NCBI GenBank assembly: GCA_964551645.1
Contig: CAZKDV010000014.1
Location: 1-33,757, forward strand
DNA: 33,757 nt
Origin: CAZKDV01 sp964551645
GTDB lineage: Bacteria; Bacteroidota; Bacteroidia; Bacteroidales; DTU049
Direction: 5' to 3'
In this document: positions 33,672-33,757 of the stretch, piece after piece
Layout of the letters: the number at the start of each line of letters is the position of its first letter
How positions within the stretch are numbered: the stretch's first letter is position 1
Notes under the pieces: model-generated
What the model was told of the DNA's origin: nothing
The model's input: only the letters and a program-made list of their open reading frames with translations
Database searches by the model: none
Program-made: the position numbers and the translations under genes

Positions 33672-33757
33672 ATGGCTCGTTCATTAAAAAAAGGACCTTA
33701 TGTTCATTATAAACTTGAAAAAAGGATTGATGAGTTAAATCAAACCAACAAGAAAAC
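33672..33757 (+). CDS. rpsS: 30S ribosomal protein S19, 5' part (cut by the window edge)
   Basis: The first 28 codons are present (MARSLKKGPYVHYKLEKRID...), matching the N-terminus of S19, which works with S13 in the 30S head. The frame is open to the last base. The position after rplB is the standard S10 operon order. Confidence 0.93.
   Translation, partial: MARSLKKGPYVHYKLEKRIDELNQTNKK

Overview
The window is a compact, very AT-rich chromosomal segment from a member of the Bacteroidota. The pointers are: a protein with a gliding-motility/type IX secretion-type C-terminal domain, a split transketolase, tandem DUF1573 proteins, starts that mostly lack a Shine-Dalgarno sequence, and the Bacteroidota -7 element TAnnTTTG in front of most transcription units (with a clear -33 TTG in several). 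The order fusA directly followed by rpsJ, with no tuf between, also fits. The genus cannot be named from sequence alone. No rRNA, tRNA or CRISPR array is visible, and no gene-free stretch exceeds about 300 bases.

Layout. (1) 105-2654, minus strand: a TPR protein, an M23 peptidase and a small zinc-ribbon protein, probably one operon, with a perfect dyad over its promoter. (2) 2655-7250: an accessory block with a restriction-modification system. One polypeptide (4899-7046) joins an HsdR-N-like PD-(D/E)XK nuclease domain to an N6-adenine methylase. A two-TRD specificity subunit (2893-4302) follows it. Between them lies a Y1 (RAYT-type, HUH) transposase gene whose ATG overlaps the methylase stop (TAATG), plus a 117-bp set of nested palindromes resembling a REP pair. 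Downstream of hsdS are three exact-period (32 bp) repeats, and a 10-bp inverted repeat flanks the whole block. No separate hsdR is present. (3) 7319-9502: RNase R, convergent with (4) an ECF sigma factor and a membrane protein that joins an anti-sigma-like N-terminus to a CHU_C-type C-terminal domain (9520-11391). (5) 11526-13348: split transketolase, divergent from (6) two tandem DUF1573 proteins. (7) 14644-27759: housekeeping genes on the plus strand: pruA, recA, a TPR lipoprotein, an S9 peptidase, pyrG, yidC, rpsO, pnp, rpe. (8) 27935 to the end: the merged str/S10 ribosomal operon rpsL-rpsG-fusA-rpsJ-rplC-rplD-rplW-rplB-rpsS, cut by the window edge.

The most unusual parts are the R-M locus with its embedded, translationally coupled transposase and palindromes, and the sigma/anti-sigma pair whose sensor carries a secretion-type C-terminal domain. 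The rest is ordinary core genome. Promoter elements settle several start codons: the RNase R, recA, transketolase N and rpe starts are placed at ATGs downstream of the upstream-most in-frame initiation codons.
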